Shown: positions 12,461 through 25,693, numbered from the stretch's first letter. The stretch: DNA of 36,563 nt from Plantago elongata (GCA_036897095.1 JAYMSP010001076.1:1-36563), one strand, 5' to 3'. Notes: generated by a model from the sequence alone, not told the origin. Program-made: numbers and translations.

Positions 12461-12596
12461 AAAATCCTCAATTTGATACAATATCGTTAACAATACTACA
12501 TAAAAATCCCCAATTTCATATAATATCGTTAACAATACTACTTAAAATCCTCAATTTGATATAATATCGTTAACAATACTACTTAAAAATCCCATC
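12461..12596. repeat. Tandem repeat, ~42 bp x 3
   Basis: Three successive units of about 42 bp, each reading AAAATCC-CAATTT-ATA followed by AATATCGTTAACAATACTAC, then a partial fourth start (AAAAATCCC). Units differ by only a few bases. Each carries the palindrome GTTAAC. No coding role is visible. Confidence 0.85.
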
Positions 12597-12693
12597 AAGA
12601 ATACAACAATCTACGAAACAAATTTGGTACTATTTCATATGAAACATAATCAAAAATCAAGAAAACCGAATTAGCACCTGTTAAAGTTAATAC

Positions 12694-12985
12694 CTGAAGA
12701 AAAAGCAGTTCCGGTGTGAGTCGTTGGAAGCAGACTGAAACCCTATTCCATGTGAAGCTTAAAGAGACAGTATTGCAGAGAATGAGAAAGGAAAAGCTTG
12801 TAAATTAGACGAGTGTGTGTGTATTGAATGTGATGACCTAATAATCGTGTACCCTGCAAAAGCTTGTATATCAAGTAGACTGGTGGTTTTGAAGGAAAAA
12901 GCCCTTGTTCAATGTAGTAGTACCAGAGAGATGAGGCGAACACGAGAGAGAGAAAGAGTAACAAAAGAAAGGAGAAATTAAAGGG
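12694..12985 (-). other. Possible distal non-coding first exon
   Basis: On the minus strand a pyrimidine-rich leader-like sequence (TTTCTCCTTTCTTTTGTTAC, then CT-rich runs) ends at a good donor TTCTTCAG|GTATTAAC at 12694. A TATA-like TATAACA lies near 13018-13025. The stretch has no long AUG-started ORF; its ATG near 12748 is followed at once by a stop. No coding partner lies between here and 9.3 kb, so it may be an alternative leader for the RPRD1-like gene, with a first intron of about 4.6 kb to the acceptor at 8065, or a separate non-coding transcript. Confidence 0.35.
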
Positions 12986-12989
12986 AAAA

Positions 12990-13660
12990 AAAAACTACCA
13001 AGGGTTATCGTACCCTGTTATATTTTTTATTTTTTTAAAACTATTTTATGAAGTATAGTGGATAATGTTGCGATATTATAACTTGTTTCATATAGTCATA
13101 TCGTCGCGATTGAAAAATATATTCTTATAAATAGTTTACTCATAAATAGAGGTTTGTACTAAAAATATATTTATCATAATAAAATAATGTGTATAACTTA
13201 AATGTGATATTTATTGAAAAAATTAATAAATGTTTACTTGACAAGCTAAAGATGTTTTTTTTATCCAACAACGAGGTTCATATATAGATAAAATACTAAT
13301 TACACAAAAACTAAAAGATAGACTTACCATTTCAAAGTTTAAATTGCTACCACAAATAACTTAGATAAGTATTTTACATCTAAAATTTCATAATAAATAT
13401 CATATATATAGATAATTACTATTGAACATTATGTCATATATTACTATAGAGAGGTATATTATTTAAGGCGGAACCGGAAAAAGTAATGGAATACGATAAT
13501 GTGGAGTTTATTCCTATTTATAATTATCTGAATTTTTTTATAATTATAGAGAGTTTATTCACTTATAGAGTATTCATATATTGAGTTTTTTTTTTTTTTT
13601 TGTAATTAGATGATGATAATGTCATGATGAATGATAAGTTTACATTCTTTTTAAACCCTT
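12990..13660. other. AT-rich spacer
   Basis: Very AT-rich sequence with a T16 run at 13586-13601. No gene or repeat family is recognised. Confidence 0.5.
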
Positions 13661-13661
13661 A

Positions 13662-13748
13662 GACCGATCACTGTGGTGACCGGCAAATTTGGTTGTGGCA
13701 TGCGGTTGCGGAGCGCCGCCGCGACCGAACGTCGTGTTGTGATCGGTC
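13662..13748. repeat. GC-rich terminal hairpin of a PIF/Harbinger-like element
   Basis: GACCGATCAC (13662-13671) is matched exactly by GTGATCGGTC (13739-13748). An inner pair, GGTTGCGG with CCGCGACC, makes an almost continuous fold-back around AGCGCCG. This GC-rich island sits abruptly in AT-rich DNA and just after a TTA, the target-site type used by PIF/Harbinger elements. It probably marks the left end of the element whose Myb-like ORF lies at 14.1-14.6 kb. Confidence 0.55.
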
Positions 13749-14161
13749 ACCTGCCGATTTTTTTTAATTTTTTTAATAAATTGAAATTGAAATAATAATT
13801 GAATATTGGTACGAATAACGGCTTTATTTTCAAACGGATACCAATAACGGCTATATTTTTTCTAAAATGGTGTTTTCTTATTAAATTGGGAAGGACACAA
13901 AACAACTTAATACAACTTTTGAAAATGAAAATAACAAACTTTTACGGAATTTGAAACTACAACAGACAAACACAAACATAAAAACATCATTTCATTGTAG
14001 AGTTTCAAGACTCATCCCCGAACGCTCGGTCCAAAACCTTGTGCACCTTCCTTTGGCCCGGGGTCATACCAGTTGGGTCGATACCGCACAAGTTGAGATA
14101 CATTTGCAGCCTTTGAGTGCGAGCCAAGTCGGCATTGGTTTGGTTAGTTGTCGCTTCTATC

Positions 14162-14624
14162 TGTAGACGTTTCTCCTCTTTTCTTTCGAAGAATGCCAGC
14201 CTTGCTCTATCTTAATCCTTTGTTGCTCTATTTGCAGTTGTGTAGCAAAATCGTTCTTAAACTCAACAAAGTCACTGCTGGAGGAGTTTGAAGACAGGCC
14301 ACTTTTCCTAAGTGCGTTCGTCCTATCCCGACCATGGGACGCTCCTTGAAGTCATCACTATCCTCACTCATGCGCATTTTCTTCCCCGAGCATCCGTCCG
14401 TGTCTTCACCTCCCGCTGCATGGAGTTCAAAATCCAGAATTAGATCTTCCTTTGGACCGGTGTAGTTCATCCTCGTTTCCTTCTGTTGATAATCTTTCAT
14501 GGCATGACAATAGTGCATTGGGTTGAAATCTTCCACTTGGCAATGATTCATCTTGTAGATGTTTTTTGTGTACTCGATGACATCTTCATCGTTAGTACCA
14601 CTCCGAAGTCCTTGCACTCGTACA
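14162..14624 (-). pseudogene. PIF/Harbinger ORF1-type Myb/SANT-like protein, frameshifted
   Basis: Minus strand. The open part (from about 14624 down to 14228) contains RSGTNDEDVIEYTKNIYKMN, resembling the SANT-like proteins encoded beside PIF/Harbinger transposases. It is followed by an acidic segment and SGKKMRMSED, then KERPM. In this family a GRD/GRK basic motif normally follows RPM. That reading continues only after a one-base shift near 14330-14338, running on through ATQLQIEQQRIKIEQGW to a stop near 14162. The upstream sequence 13770-13860 carries two AACGGCTATATTT/AACGGCTTTATTT-type blocks, which I associate with these elements. No DDE transposase is present, so the copy is non-autonomous. 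Family assignment is from memory. Confidence 0.5.
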
Positions 14625-15516
14625 TCACATATCTTTAGCATACACACTCTGCGCTATAGTACCCTTCACCTCATTAGTCATAGAGTTGTGAAGCCATGAT
14701 AATATGAGATTGTTACAACGTAGCCAGTCAGATACATAGGACTTTCAACCAAAGGCCTATTGTAAGTGCCATCAACAAAGCCTAACTTGTTTATGATAAA
14801 CAATGATAAAGCCATGTCACGCCTCCAGCAAATATAATTAGGACTTTTCAGAACATTCTTAGTAGAACCTGATGTAGCATTATCATGAGGAAACAGGTGA
14901 TAAGGACTATCTGGATTAATGTGATCCAGATCCTTATCAATAGTGACATGAACAGGTGACTCAGTGTGATGGTTCTCATTAGTTGACATTATGTTAATCA
15001 GATGGTTAAGTGCTCTGAAATATAAAATTGATGAGCAACAGTCTGTAATTATCAATGTGTGAAACTACATATACTGAAAACAAATAATATTTGAAGATTT
15101 TTGAGATGATCTATGGTAAATACTAGTGCCAAATGAAGAAGAAAAATAGTGAACACAAATTTCTGAGATGATCTATGATCTACCTGTCAAACAATGATAT
15201 TATGAACAAATACTTGCAGAACAATCAGAGAAACTTCATCAATAAACTCGATTTAATAATGAAACAACACAGATCTTAACAAAACAATGAAACTGTGATT
15301 GCTAATCAACTAGAAAGTGCTCAGATGAACGCAATCAAGCTGTTAAATCCTCAATCAAACAAGTTGTATATGTTCTTCGATTGCTTAATAAAGCTCTGCT
15401 AATCAGTACTAATTGTAATCGAACCAAAATTCAGTTCGAGTGAATCAATCAACAGAGATTGGTGAATCAGAATCAAAACAAGAAAATCATAAACTCAACA
15501 CTATGCTCTGATACCA
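14625..15516 (-). mobile_element. Copia retrotransposon fragment: gag N-terminus and primer-binding site
   Basis: Minus strand. A 12-base sequence reading TGGTATCAGAGC (15505-15516) is the classic plant Copia primer-binding site. Downstream, gag begins at the ATG 14987-14989 (MSTNENHH) and shows family hallmarks: INPDSPYHLFPHDN, then W-x-R-x-MALSLFIINKLGFVDGT. After a frameshift near 14730 it continues DWLRCNNLILSWLHNSM and stops at 14625. The rest of gag and all of pol are missing. The break abuts the Harbinger-like ORF. Confidence 0.8.
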
Positions 15517-15525
15517 TATCAGAAT

Positions 15526-15950
15526 TGTGAATGGCGGAAGACATTGAAGAAGCTTACCAGTAGTGATAATGATGATGAAGAACGATGATGATGATGAACA
15601 ATGTAGATGAATGTGAAGAACAATGTAAATAACCGCTTGTTGTTATTGATGATCAGTGAACCACTCAATTGTTACATATAAGATCAAAACAAAAAAATGT
15701 AAAGAATACATATATATATATAGCTGAAGAATTGAGAATCAGAATTACCTAATCTACCCCTAACTAGCCGTACAGATCAAAGAACTAATTACATGAACTA
15801 ACGACTTGTACAAGAATCTAATTCAGTATACTACAAACTACTCTTTAATCTATACAACACCAAAATTGATCAAGCTGCTAACAAGTTCATCCATCAGCTT
15901 TGTTTCATGTTCTTCTATGCAGACCTGTTCTTATTTAATTCTGAGATATT
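15526..15950 (-). mobile_element. Copia 5' LTR remnant (outer edge uncertain)
   Basis: This lies directly beyond the primer-binding site on the minus strand and begins TGTGAATGG as read on the plus strand, compatible with an LTR ending in CA. It contains a GAT/GAA-rich stretch (15560-15610). The outer boundary and a second LTR were not found, so the length is an estimate. Confidence 0.4.
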
Positions 15951-16013
15951 CCTTTTTCACAAACTTATCAATTTAGATCATGCATCATGTACTTGTGAAC
16001 ATCAGAACATTAT

Positions 16014-16266
16014 GGGGCTAATTGGCAAGCGACTTAAATGCCCCGATTTAAATGCCTGAATAGTGATCGGAATTGTAGTGGGATTGTTAAAATTATGTTT
16101 GGTATAAAATTGTAATTTGATAGGGTATTATTGATTTGTTATATAGATAGAGAAAAATGTCGATACTGTAGAGGCATTTCGATCTTCGGCATTTAAATGC
16201 CATAACAAACACAAAATTTCCGAGTAGCATCTAAACGGGCATTTGGATGCTACTCCAATCAGCCCC
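16014..16266. mobile_element. Tourist-like (PIF/Harbinger) MITE
   Basis: Starts GGGGCTAATTGG and ends CCAATCAGCCCC, an 11/12 inverted terminal repeat, with a TAT duplicated on both sides (16011-16013 and 16267-16269). The subterminal regions repeat CATTTAAATGCC-type words in inverted orientation. It is 253 bp with no ORF. The 3-bp target duplication and GGGGC start fit a PIF/Harbinger-derived MITE. Confidence 0.75.
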
Positions 16267-16655
16267 TATACATGTAACATTGTGACCCAGGGTTGATTAA
16301 CACATACTATGACTTGAATGATCTGAAGCACATATATGAATTGCAAGTAAAGCATATTAACGATTTACATTTACGTGGAATGAAGGCCATCAACGTGCAA
16401 TGGAAGAACAACCTTCCACATGCATAGATCAAGATAAATCTCAATAACTAAGACAGAACATGTAAATTAGCTCAATTGATGTAAGTTGTAACACAGACTA
16501 TAACAATTAACAGATGGCGTAAAAGACATCTATCTATAGGAATCAGTACATGGATTGGTTCCTTTGGATTGGAACTTACAAGTGACAAATAAACTGTAGC
16601 TTTCTATCTATAGGATTCAGTTCATGGTTACTAAAATCACCACTAAAATGAGCTC

Positions 16656-16910
16656 TTATTGTTCTCTACTAAAAAAGCAATTAGCCCAGAGTGAAATCAA
16701 TAAAAAGAAGCTTGTTACTTGGTACATATAGTCACCAAACCTTATTGAAGAGGTGATGAAATCCGGCAGCACACTGTAATATGCCATGAACAAGTGTTCG
16801 AAAAGCGACACTGCCTCATCGAAACTGCAGTTTTCTACTTCGTCCTCTTCTTCTTCGGTGAAGCCACCTCGTGTTGTATTCGATACGATTGTACAGAGAA
16901 TTTCAGCAGT
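16656..16910 (-). other. Unassigned acidic open segment
   Basis: Minus-strand frame open for 84 codons from a stop at 16911 to TAA at 16656. It reads RGGFTEEEEDEVENCSFDEA, then VSLFEHLFMAYYSVLPDFI, a composition and codon pattern that look more gene-like than the surrounding AT-rich DNA. It lacks an early ATG, so it would be an internal or terminal exon or a gene fragment. I do not recognise the family. Confidence 0.3.
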
Positions 16911-17185
16911 TTAATCGGATTATGATTAGTACTAGTGCCTTTTGGATTGTAAATTGGTTGGATAGAAGTGAAGAAATTATATTGAATGAGGGGTGGATAT
17001 GTAATGGTGAGAAGGGTATTTTGGAAGTAGCCATGGATGAAAATTATCAACAAAACAGGGCTTTTCTTCTTCCTCTGTTTTCGACCTTTTAGTTTTACTT
17101 ACTCTTCTTGTGGATACAATATCTTTCCTTAAACAAAAACACACACGACCTTTTGATATGAGGTATTCGTCACATAATATGATAC

Positions 17186-17400
17186 TTAGTACTGAACACG
17201 AGCTGTGACATATCGCGGATCAATATAGTATCCACGCATAATCTGGTGGTACCCGTGAATGTAGTAGTTGTAGGCTGGAGTCGAGTCGGATTCATCATTT
17301 GAGCTGTGGTCGTCATCAGAACTAGTGGCTGAAGAAGAACCTTGGTGTTGCACTATTGGAGTAGTACCTTTTTCCGGGAGGAACTTCTCTAGTCCGAAAA
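17186..17400 (-). other. Unassigned C-terminal-like open segment
   Basis: Minus-strand frame ending at TAA 17186-17188. It contains FLPEKGTTPIVQHQGSSSAT, an acidic serine run (SSDDDHSSNDESDS) and then a tyrosine-rich tail (YNYYIHGYHQIMRGYY). It has a stop upstream and no ATG, so it would need a spliced exon. It lies 190 nt beyond the end of the P450 gene in the same orientation. It may be a fragment of a gene or transposon; no family recognised. Confidence 0.3.
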
Positions 17401-17592
17401 GTTACGAGAGTCTCATACAAAAACGATTCAGCCGCACAATTAATATACAATAATATATAATTTGTAAATACAGAAAAATCTACAATTTACATATAACACC
17501 ACAATTTGTATACCATATAGACTCTCACAAAAATTTGGAATTTCAGAAGTTTTTGTATTTTTCCAGACGTCAAGTAAATTCCGACGAACATT

Positions 17593-19182
17593 TCAAATAG
17601 CTTTTTTAAGAACAGAACGTGCCTTACACTTGGCCTGTAATGGTATAGCCTTAGGCATAGTAAGGCCACTTCCCTCCGTTAAGTCTATCTCAGCTCCATC
17701 GACCCTTTGCCACTCGAAACATTGTATCAATGACCCCAAGGCTAAACCAATGACCTTCTGTGCTAAGCCGTATCCCGGACAGGACCTCCTACCCATACCG
17801 AAGGGCATTAACTTTGGTGGCGAGGCGCCTCCGGCTTCAAATCTCTCGGGTGTGAAGCTTGTAGGATTGTTCCAAACTGAAGGATCCCGGTGAATTGCCC
17901 ATGCGTTAACTAGAAGCATAGCCCCTTTTGGCATGTCGTACCCCCCAATCGTGCAATCATCTGATGCCTCGTGAGCTAAGAGTAGCGGCACGGCTGGAAA
18001 TAACCGAAATGTCTCAGAAATGATATTTTGGAGGTAGGGAAGATTTGTTAAGTCGGACTCATTGATAAGACGATCGTTGCCCACGAAGCTATCTATCTCG
18101 GCTCTAGCCTTTTGCAACATGTCCGGGTGGTTGAGGAGGGCCGACATTGCCCATTCTGTCGTCACTGCTGAGGTATCTGTCCCGGCAAGAATCAAGACCT
18201 AGACACGGGATAATTTTCGGTTAAAAACCGTGATAAAATTGCATTCCCTAGCCATATAATTGCATACTGGACAATGAAGAGATAAGGGAGGAAGAAGAAT
18301 TGAGTTACTTACTATCATTATGCCTTTGATCATTGTATCTGAGTAGTACTCTGGCTCTGACTCTTGCAAAGATAGCAAATGAGCTATCATGGTATTTGAA
18401 CCCTTATCAGTTTTCTTCTCATCAACCAAACTTTGCAAGAACAAGTCCATTCTTTCACTAATACCTGCCAAATTCTTCTCATACCCCTTGTAATCTATCC
18501 ATCTAAACGCAGGGAAAAAGTCTCCTGGATTCGATATATCACCAACCTTTAGGACCTCGCCGATAAGCTCTTTGAATCTCTTCGCATCCTCGTTGTCCTC
18601 GCCTTCCCCAAAGAATCTCTTACCAGCAATCATTCGCATAATAACATTGAAAGTCAACTCTGTAAATATTGGCCTAAGTTCAACTATTTCAAAGTCATGT
18701 TGTGACTTTCTGTACAGTTTTTCCAGCTGAAGTCTCATTTCATCTAGTCTTGTGGATAGGAACATGTTGATGCGGGCTGGCGAGAATACATCAATCAAGC
18801 TGAGGCGCCTAAGGTTGCGCCAGTGATCACCGTATGAGGCTGCAACAAGATTGGTGTAGTTGTAGCCGATATACTGGCCTAGAACGAAACGAGGCCTGTT
18901 TGCTAACACGATATCATTCTTTGTGAAGCATTCTTCCACGAGGGATGGCGATGAGACGACCACTATTAGGCGGGTCCCAGCACGAAGCGAGAAAATGGGA
19001 CCCAGTTTTTGTGAGAGCTTTTGACATGTTCGGTGTATCGGTTGTTTGAGGAGGTGGAGGTGTCCTAGTACCGGGAGTGCCACGGGGCTAGGGGGAAGTT
19101 TTCGACCCGATCGGGTCGAAAACTTAAGAGCTAGGATAAGAAGGGATAGGGGAAAGAGTGCGTATAGCCAAGTTGTTTCCAT
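17593..19182 (-). CDS. Cytochrome P450, CYP81 family-like
   Basis: Complete two-exon gene: 18313-19182 and 17593-18198, separated by a 114-bp intron (ATA|GTAAGT ... TCTAG|GTC) in phase 0; 491 residues, the usual P450 length. An N-terminal membrane anchor (about 3-20) is followed by the LPPSP hinge (about 29-33), placing the enzyme on the ER. The I-helix oxygen-binding motif AGTDTS is at 295-300, ExxR is ETFR at 352-355, and a FTPERF motif follows. The haem loop [10 protein letters not shown] has its ligand Cys at 430. The intron just before AGTDTS and the [19 protein letters not shown] segment point to CYP81 (D/E/Q-like). Known CYP81 enzymes hydroxylate isoflavonoids, lignans, glucosinolates or herbicides, using electrons from P450 reductase; the substrate here cannot be told. 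All catalytic residues are present. Confidence 0.93.
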
Positions 19183-20387
19183 CTCTTTTTGTGAAGTAAT
19201 CTTATGATGGTGATTTTGTGAGTACTAGTAGGGATGAGTCTTGATAAAGGCTTCGGCATAAAATATGTGTAGTTGTATTTTTGTGTTTTGTTTGGTTACA
19301 ATTTGCCGACCAAATGTCTTAGGGTGAGGCTGTGAACAATACAATATTAATTACTGCCTGTCAAATGTCAAATAGGTGGTACGTACCTGTTTCATTAGAT
19401 CAAGCAATTTGCAAGTGGATCTAGCTAGTAAAGTGCTCTCATTCAACTTCGAAGTCATTTTAGCTGTATCTAAACGTATCTTGCGGAAAATCATCTCAAA
19501 GGGAACAAAGAGTTAAGGGTATATATGCAGTTTAGTACTTACCGAGTCCCGGAAATATCTTCTCATTTGCTTATTCAGTAGAGAAAACCAGATATAGGAG
19601 TAGTATATTATTTTGGATAAAGTAGTACTGGCGGATACCCAAATTGATTTTTAAAGTCGACAGTTGAACAAAATAATATAAGTAGGTTTACTTTTGAGTA
19701 TATATAATATTAAAGTTGAATGGAGGATTGTCAAAATAAAAATTAAAAGTTTAGTTCGAATATTTAAAATGATAAAATGTATAGCTATTCACGGGAAGTG
19801 GAAAATAATATATAATGAATGGTCTTTTAAGTAACATTATGTAATTGGCAGTCCTGATAAAAATGTATCTCAAAACATAATCACGAAAGACGTTGACTTA
19901 AGCTAGTGTTAGTGTCAAATACAAAGATCGACAAAATGCATGCGAAGGAAGCAAAGGGGATTAACTTAGGAGGGCGAAAGTATATATCTAAGTTGTTCCG
20001 GGATTAGAGGGGCGAAATCCTAAAAATTTAAACATAACATAATTTATTTATCTTCACATTCTAGTGGTTCGAATTCGCCCAGGCTCCTAGGTCCGCCATG
20101 TGGGGAAGATTTACTGTGTATAATTGTTGTGCAAAGCTGTACATAACACTAGCAACTACTCATATATTTATAGCCACAAAAAAGTTGACCCTGAGAATTA
20201 CATATGATCTACTTAATCTGCCCCTACAACTTTTAGTTCCTAATCACTCTTGTAAGTAGTAACTACAGCACATTTTTGCATAATTCTACTACTTCTCAAT
20301 CTTTGCCTTTACTTGGAGTTCTCACTTCTGTCAGTTTGGAAGATTCTTCAGCATTGCGTGGTCTGGTGTATTGCACCATCCAACATA
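19183..20387. other. Intergenic region between the P450 and defensin-like genes
   Basis: Divergent promoter space: the P450 reads left and the defensin-like gene reads right. It is mostly AT-rich. A GGTTCGAATTCGCC word at about 20066-20079, followed by GGTCCGCCATG, resembles the tail of common plant dispersed repeats, but no complete element is defined. No gene seen. Confidence 0.4.
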
Positions 20388-20613
20388 ATCTCCGTCCCAT
20401 CAAACTTCATACATTAAAATTGGTACGTAATTTTATGCGAAAAATAAAGTAATAATAAAAAATGAAGAAGGTGGGAAAATTATACTTTTAGTAGTAAATT
20501 ATATAATTTTTGTGTAAAGTTGAGATTGTTTATTATTTATCAGTGGTGGAATGTATAAAATTTAGTAGAACGGTTAAAAATGGTAAATGTATGAAGTTTG
20601 AGGTACGGAGGAG
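20388..20613. mobile_element. Stowaway-like MITE upstream of the defensin-like genes
   Basis: The left end is CTCCGTCCCATCAAACTTCA and the right end TGAAGTTTGAGGTACGGAGGAG, a nearly perfect inverted repeat of about 25 bp. TA flanks both sides (20386-20387 and 20614-20615). It ends about 370 bp upstream of the first defensin-like start codon, so it may sit in that promoter. Confidence 0.8.
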
Positions 20614-20979
20614 TAATTCATTCCAGACTCTTCTGGCTTCTTCGTTGTAATTGTCCGTTCCGTTCTGACGCCTTTCCTTTCTTCTAAGTTCTTCGGCTGA
20701 TATGTCATGCTTTCAATTGCTCCATGACAATTAGCTAACTCATTTTTTAACTACAATCTCAGATAAATGTACTTATAAGCTACGATAGTGCAAGGTTCAT
20801 TCATTTATTAAAGCTAAGACAGCACACATTTCAACATTTCTTTGTCTTGGCCTGTGTGTAGGATAGTTTCCCTTGCATCATTCAAGATTCATATTTAGAA
20901 CAGACACAAGGAAAACGTCTATCACAGTTCTCTCTTTTCAGTGCCAGGAGAAAAAATCGCAACAAGAATTCCAACAAAA

Positions 20980-21369
20980 ATGCAGAAGAGTGTGATCACC
21001 CCTGCATTGCTAATCCTCCTACTTTTCGGTAAGCAGATATAAAGCTTCATGTACTTGGAAAATAGAAATCATATAGCTTGATTCGTTGTACTGAACGTAA
21101 ATATCTTTGTTCTGTGATACCTGCTGTGGACAGTTTCAATGACGAGCGAAGCAAAAGTATGCACCACTCAAGTGCCAAGAATTTACGATGGATGCTGGAC
21201 TGATGGCGAATGTAAGGCAGCCTGCCAGCGAAGAGGTTATCAGTTTCTTTCAGAGAAAAGCAACTTTGGCTTTTGTTACTGCACATATGAATGTGGCGAC
21301 GACTCCAATACACCTATGCCATCAGCTCGCTCTCCTTCACACTTTCTGTTGGGAATGCGGTTCCTCTGA
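20980..21369 (+). CDS. Defensin-like secreted cysteine-rich peptide (copy 1)
   Basis: Two exons, 20980-21028 and 21134-21369 (G|GTAAGC ... ACAG|TT, phase 1), giving 94 residues. Exon 1 encodes a signal peptide core (MQKSVITPALLILLLF), so the product is secreted. The mature part has the defensin-like layout C-x10-C-x5-C-x3-C ... C-x-C-x3-C with seven cysteines. Plant defensins normally have eight. Aligned with copy 2 downstream, the residue at the missing fifth cysteine is Ser (AGC codon). A C-terminal extension of about 25 residues follows the last Cys. The signal-peptide/mature intron in phase 1 is typical of plant defensin-like genes. The family includes antimicrobial and pollen-pistil signalling peptides; the role here is unknown. 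The odd cysteine may mean a decaying copy. Confidence 0.78.
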
Positions 21370-21925
21370 GGAATCAATCTGCAATGTCCTGTACAATAAT
21401 ACAAGGTCTTTTAAACTACCTTAAAGCAAGATTATTGCCTGTCTTTTAGAAGAGGAGGTTCATGATTAATGAGAATCATGATTGTTCTTTCACTAGTTGT
21501 TATGTAATGTTAAATCCATTATTATATATAAGAAAAAAATTTTAAAATTAATATACCATAAGTCTAATTTTCAGAATGGAAAAATATGAAAATACAGGAA
21601 AATGGCTATAACCTGAAATGCATAACAGACAAATTGTAATGCACTTTCTTTCCACTACTTGAGACAAATTAGTACCTATTTACTTTATTTCCACTTTTCA
21701 AACAATCACCTAACAAGACATGGCCTAACTAGAATCATTTTAATGAAATTGTAAGTGTCTAAATCGTACAGGTAGATTAGACATATATGAAACTATAACC
21801 AAACACTTACTATATTCGACCAACTTATTACTAAATTCTTCAAGGACCTTTAAAGCTCAAACCAGCATTCACAAATGCTACAGACAATCTTTCACACAAA
21901 ACAGTGGTTTAAGTTAGGTTCAAAG

Positions 21926-22248
21926 ATGAGCAAGCTTCTCCTCACCCTGTTGGTCTTGGCACTCGTTTCAGGTAACTATTTCCACAACTCCGCTTATCGT
22001 ATAAACATATGCTAACTACATTGTTCGATCACTTATCTTGTCATACATTAATAGGTTCGTTCTCCTTGGACGACCCCTCACCATATGCACCATGCTTTTA
22101 TCAAGTGCCTACTCTTAAGCCGGTCTGCTTCACTCAAAATGACTGCAAGCATGAATGTGACAAGATGGGTTTCGAATACTATCCACTAAAATGCTGTTAT
22201 GCCTGTTACTGTGTTCGCAAATGTCCTGTAGTTGAACCTCTAGAATAA
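21926..22248 (+). CDS. Defensin-like secreted cysteine-rich peptide (copy 2)
   Basis: Two exons, 21926-21971 and 22055-22248 (G|GTAACT ... AATAG|GT, phase 1), 79 residues. Exon 1 is a clean signal peptide (MSKLLLTLLVLALVS). The mature peptide has nine cysteines: C-x10-C-x5-C-x3-C-x11-CC-x2-C-x-C-x3-C, i.e. the defensin-like framework plus one extra Cys in a CC pair. It shares intron phase, the first three cysteine spacings (10, 5, 3) and the C-x-C-x3-C end with the gene 560 bp upstream, so the two are tandem paralogues. The mature part starts acidic (DDPSP). Function not assignable; defence or signalling are the family's usual roles. Confidence 0.82.
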
Positions 22249-22259
22249 GTAGCTAAGTT

Positions 22260-23240
22260 TTTCCATCTGCATTGCAATTAGGTGAACAAGATTCTACTAG
22301 CACCATCTAGGCATGTAGATTGTAAGATCTTGTATTCTTGTACTATCAGTAATGCTTTTTGAAGTCAGCAATTGATAATAGAAGTCTTACCCAGATCAAA
22401 TTTATTTGAGGGGTTACACAGCAATAACATGAGGACACAATAATACATCATGAAAAATGAGTGAAGCTCATCGACATCATGGCAAAATCATAGTCCTGTA
22501 CGATGTACCTATGCGTGCCAAGGCAAAGGGTCTAGAAGACCTATGTCCACTCTGGCTTCTGCAAATGTCTTACATACGTCATGAATTATGACTACTAGAA
22601 ATGTCCAGTGACCCCTAGAAACAGTAGCAACTAGCCAAGGATACATTGAGGGATCGACTATGGATGAATGGGTTCATGCAAATGCAATCATCTGTTGTAC
22701 TTGCATAATGCAGTCCATCAACGTACCAAGTTACTGCATTAGATCATATATGGGACTTGAATGCAGTAAAATGTATAGATAACAGGACCTTCTCTGAGTT
22801 AAAATAACATTGTTCTCATGTAATCTCCAGCATAAGTCTACTTGATAGAGAAACTTCTATTCCAATCCAGGTTTACTGGACCTCCATTATTATTAAAACG
22901 TGGATGGATTTTTTTTACCTAGTCCAGGTGTCCCTAAATGAGTCGCAAAAAAACAGCAGAGACATCTTTCAAGAGTGAACCAAATCAAGCCTCCTCAATC
23001 AGAGTAAAACAAGTTGACATAACAGAGAAGGACGAGACAAGAGGATAACTACTAATAAAGATAGTCTTGGACTAAAAAGACAATCGTTGTTTACGCCAAA
23101 CAAATAGCATTCTAATGAAGATTTAGCCATTTCTGCTCAGGGCAGGGGCTGGCTACCTTAGAGACTTATTAAATTCCGATAAGAGTTCAGTTTTAGGGAT
23201 GGAAATGTAGAAGTTATAGATCAAGTGAAGGTTCAGCTGC
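22260..23240. other. Spacer between defensin-like copy 2 and the HINT gene
   Basis: The two genes face each other, so this contains both 3' ends. No further cysteine-rich exon, ORF or element was recognised. Confidence 0.5.

Positions 23241-25693
<2,453 letters not shown>

Noticed and set aside
17630..17893. 87-codon plus-strand ORF
   Set aside because: Antisense shadow of P450 exon 2.
20060..20105. tRNA or SINE B-box-like GGTTCGAATTC
   Set aside because: No A-box at the right distance and no cloverleaf. It looks like the tail of a dispersed repeat.
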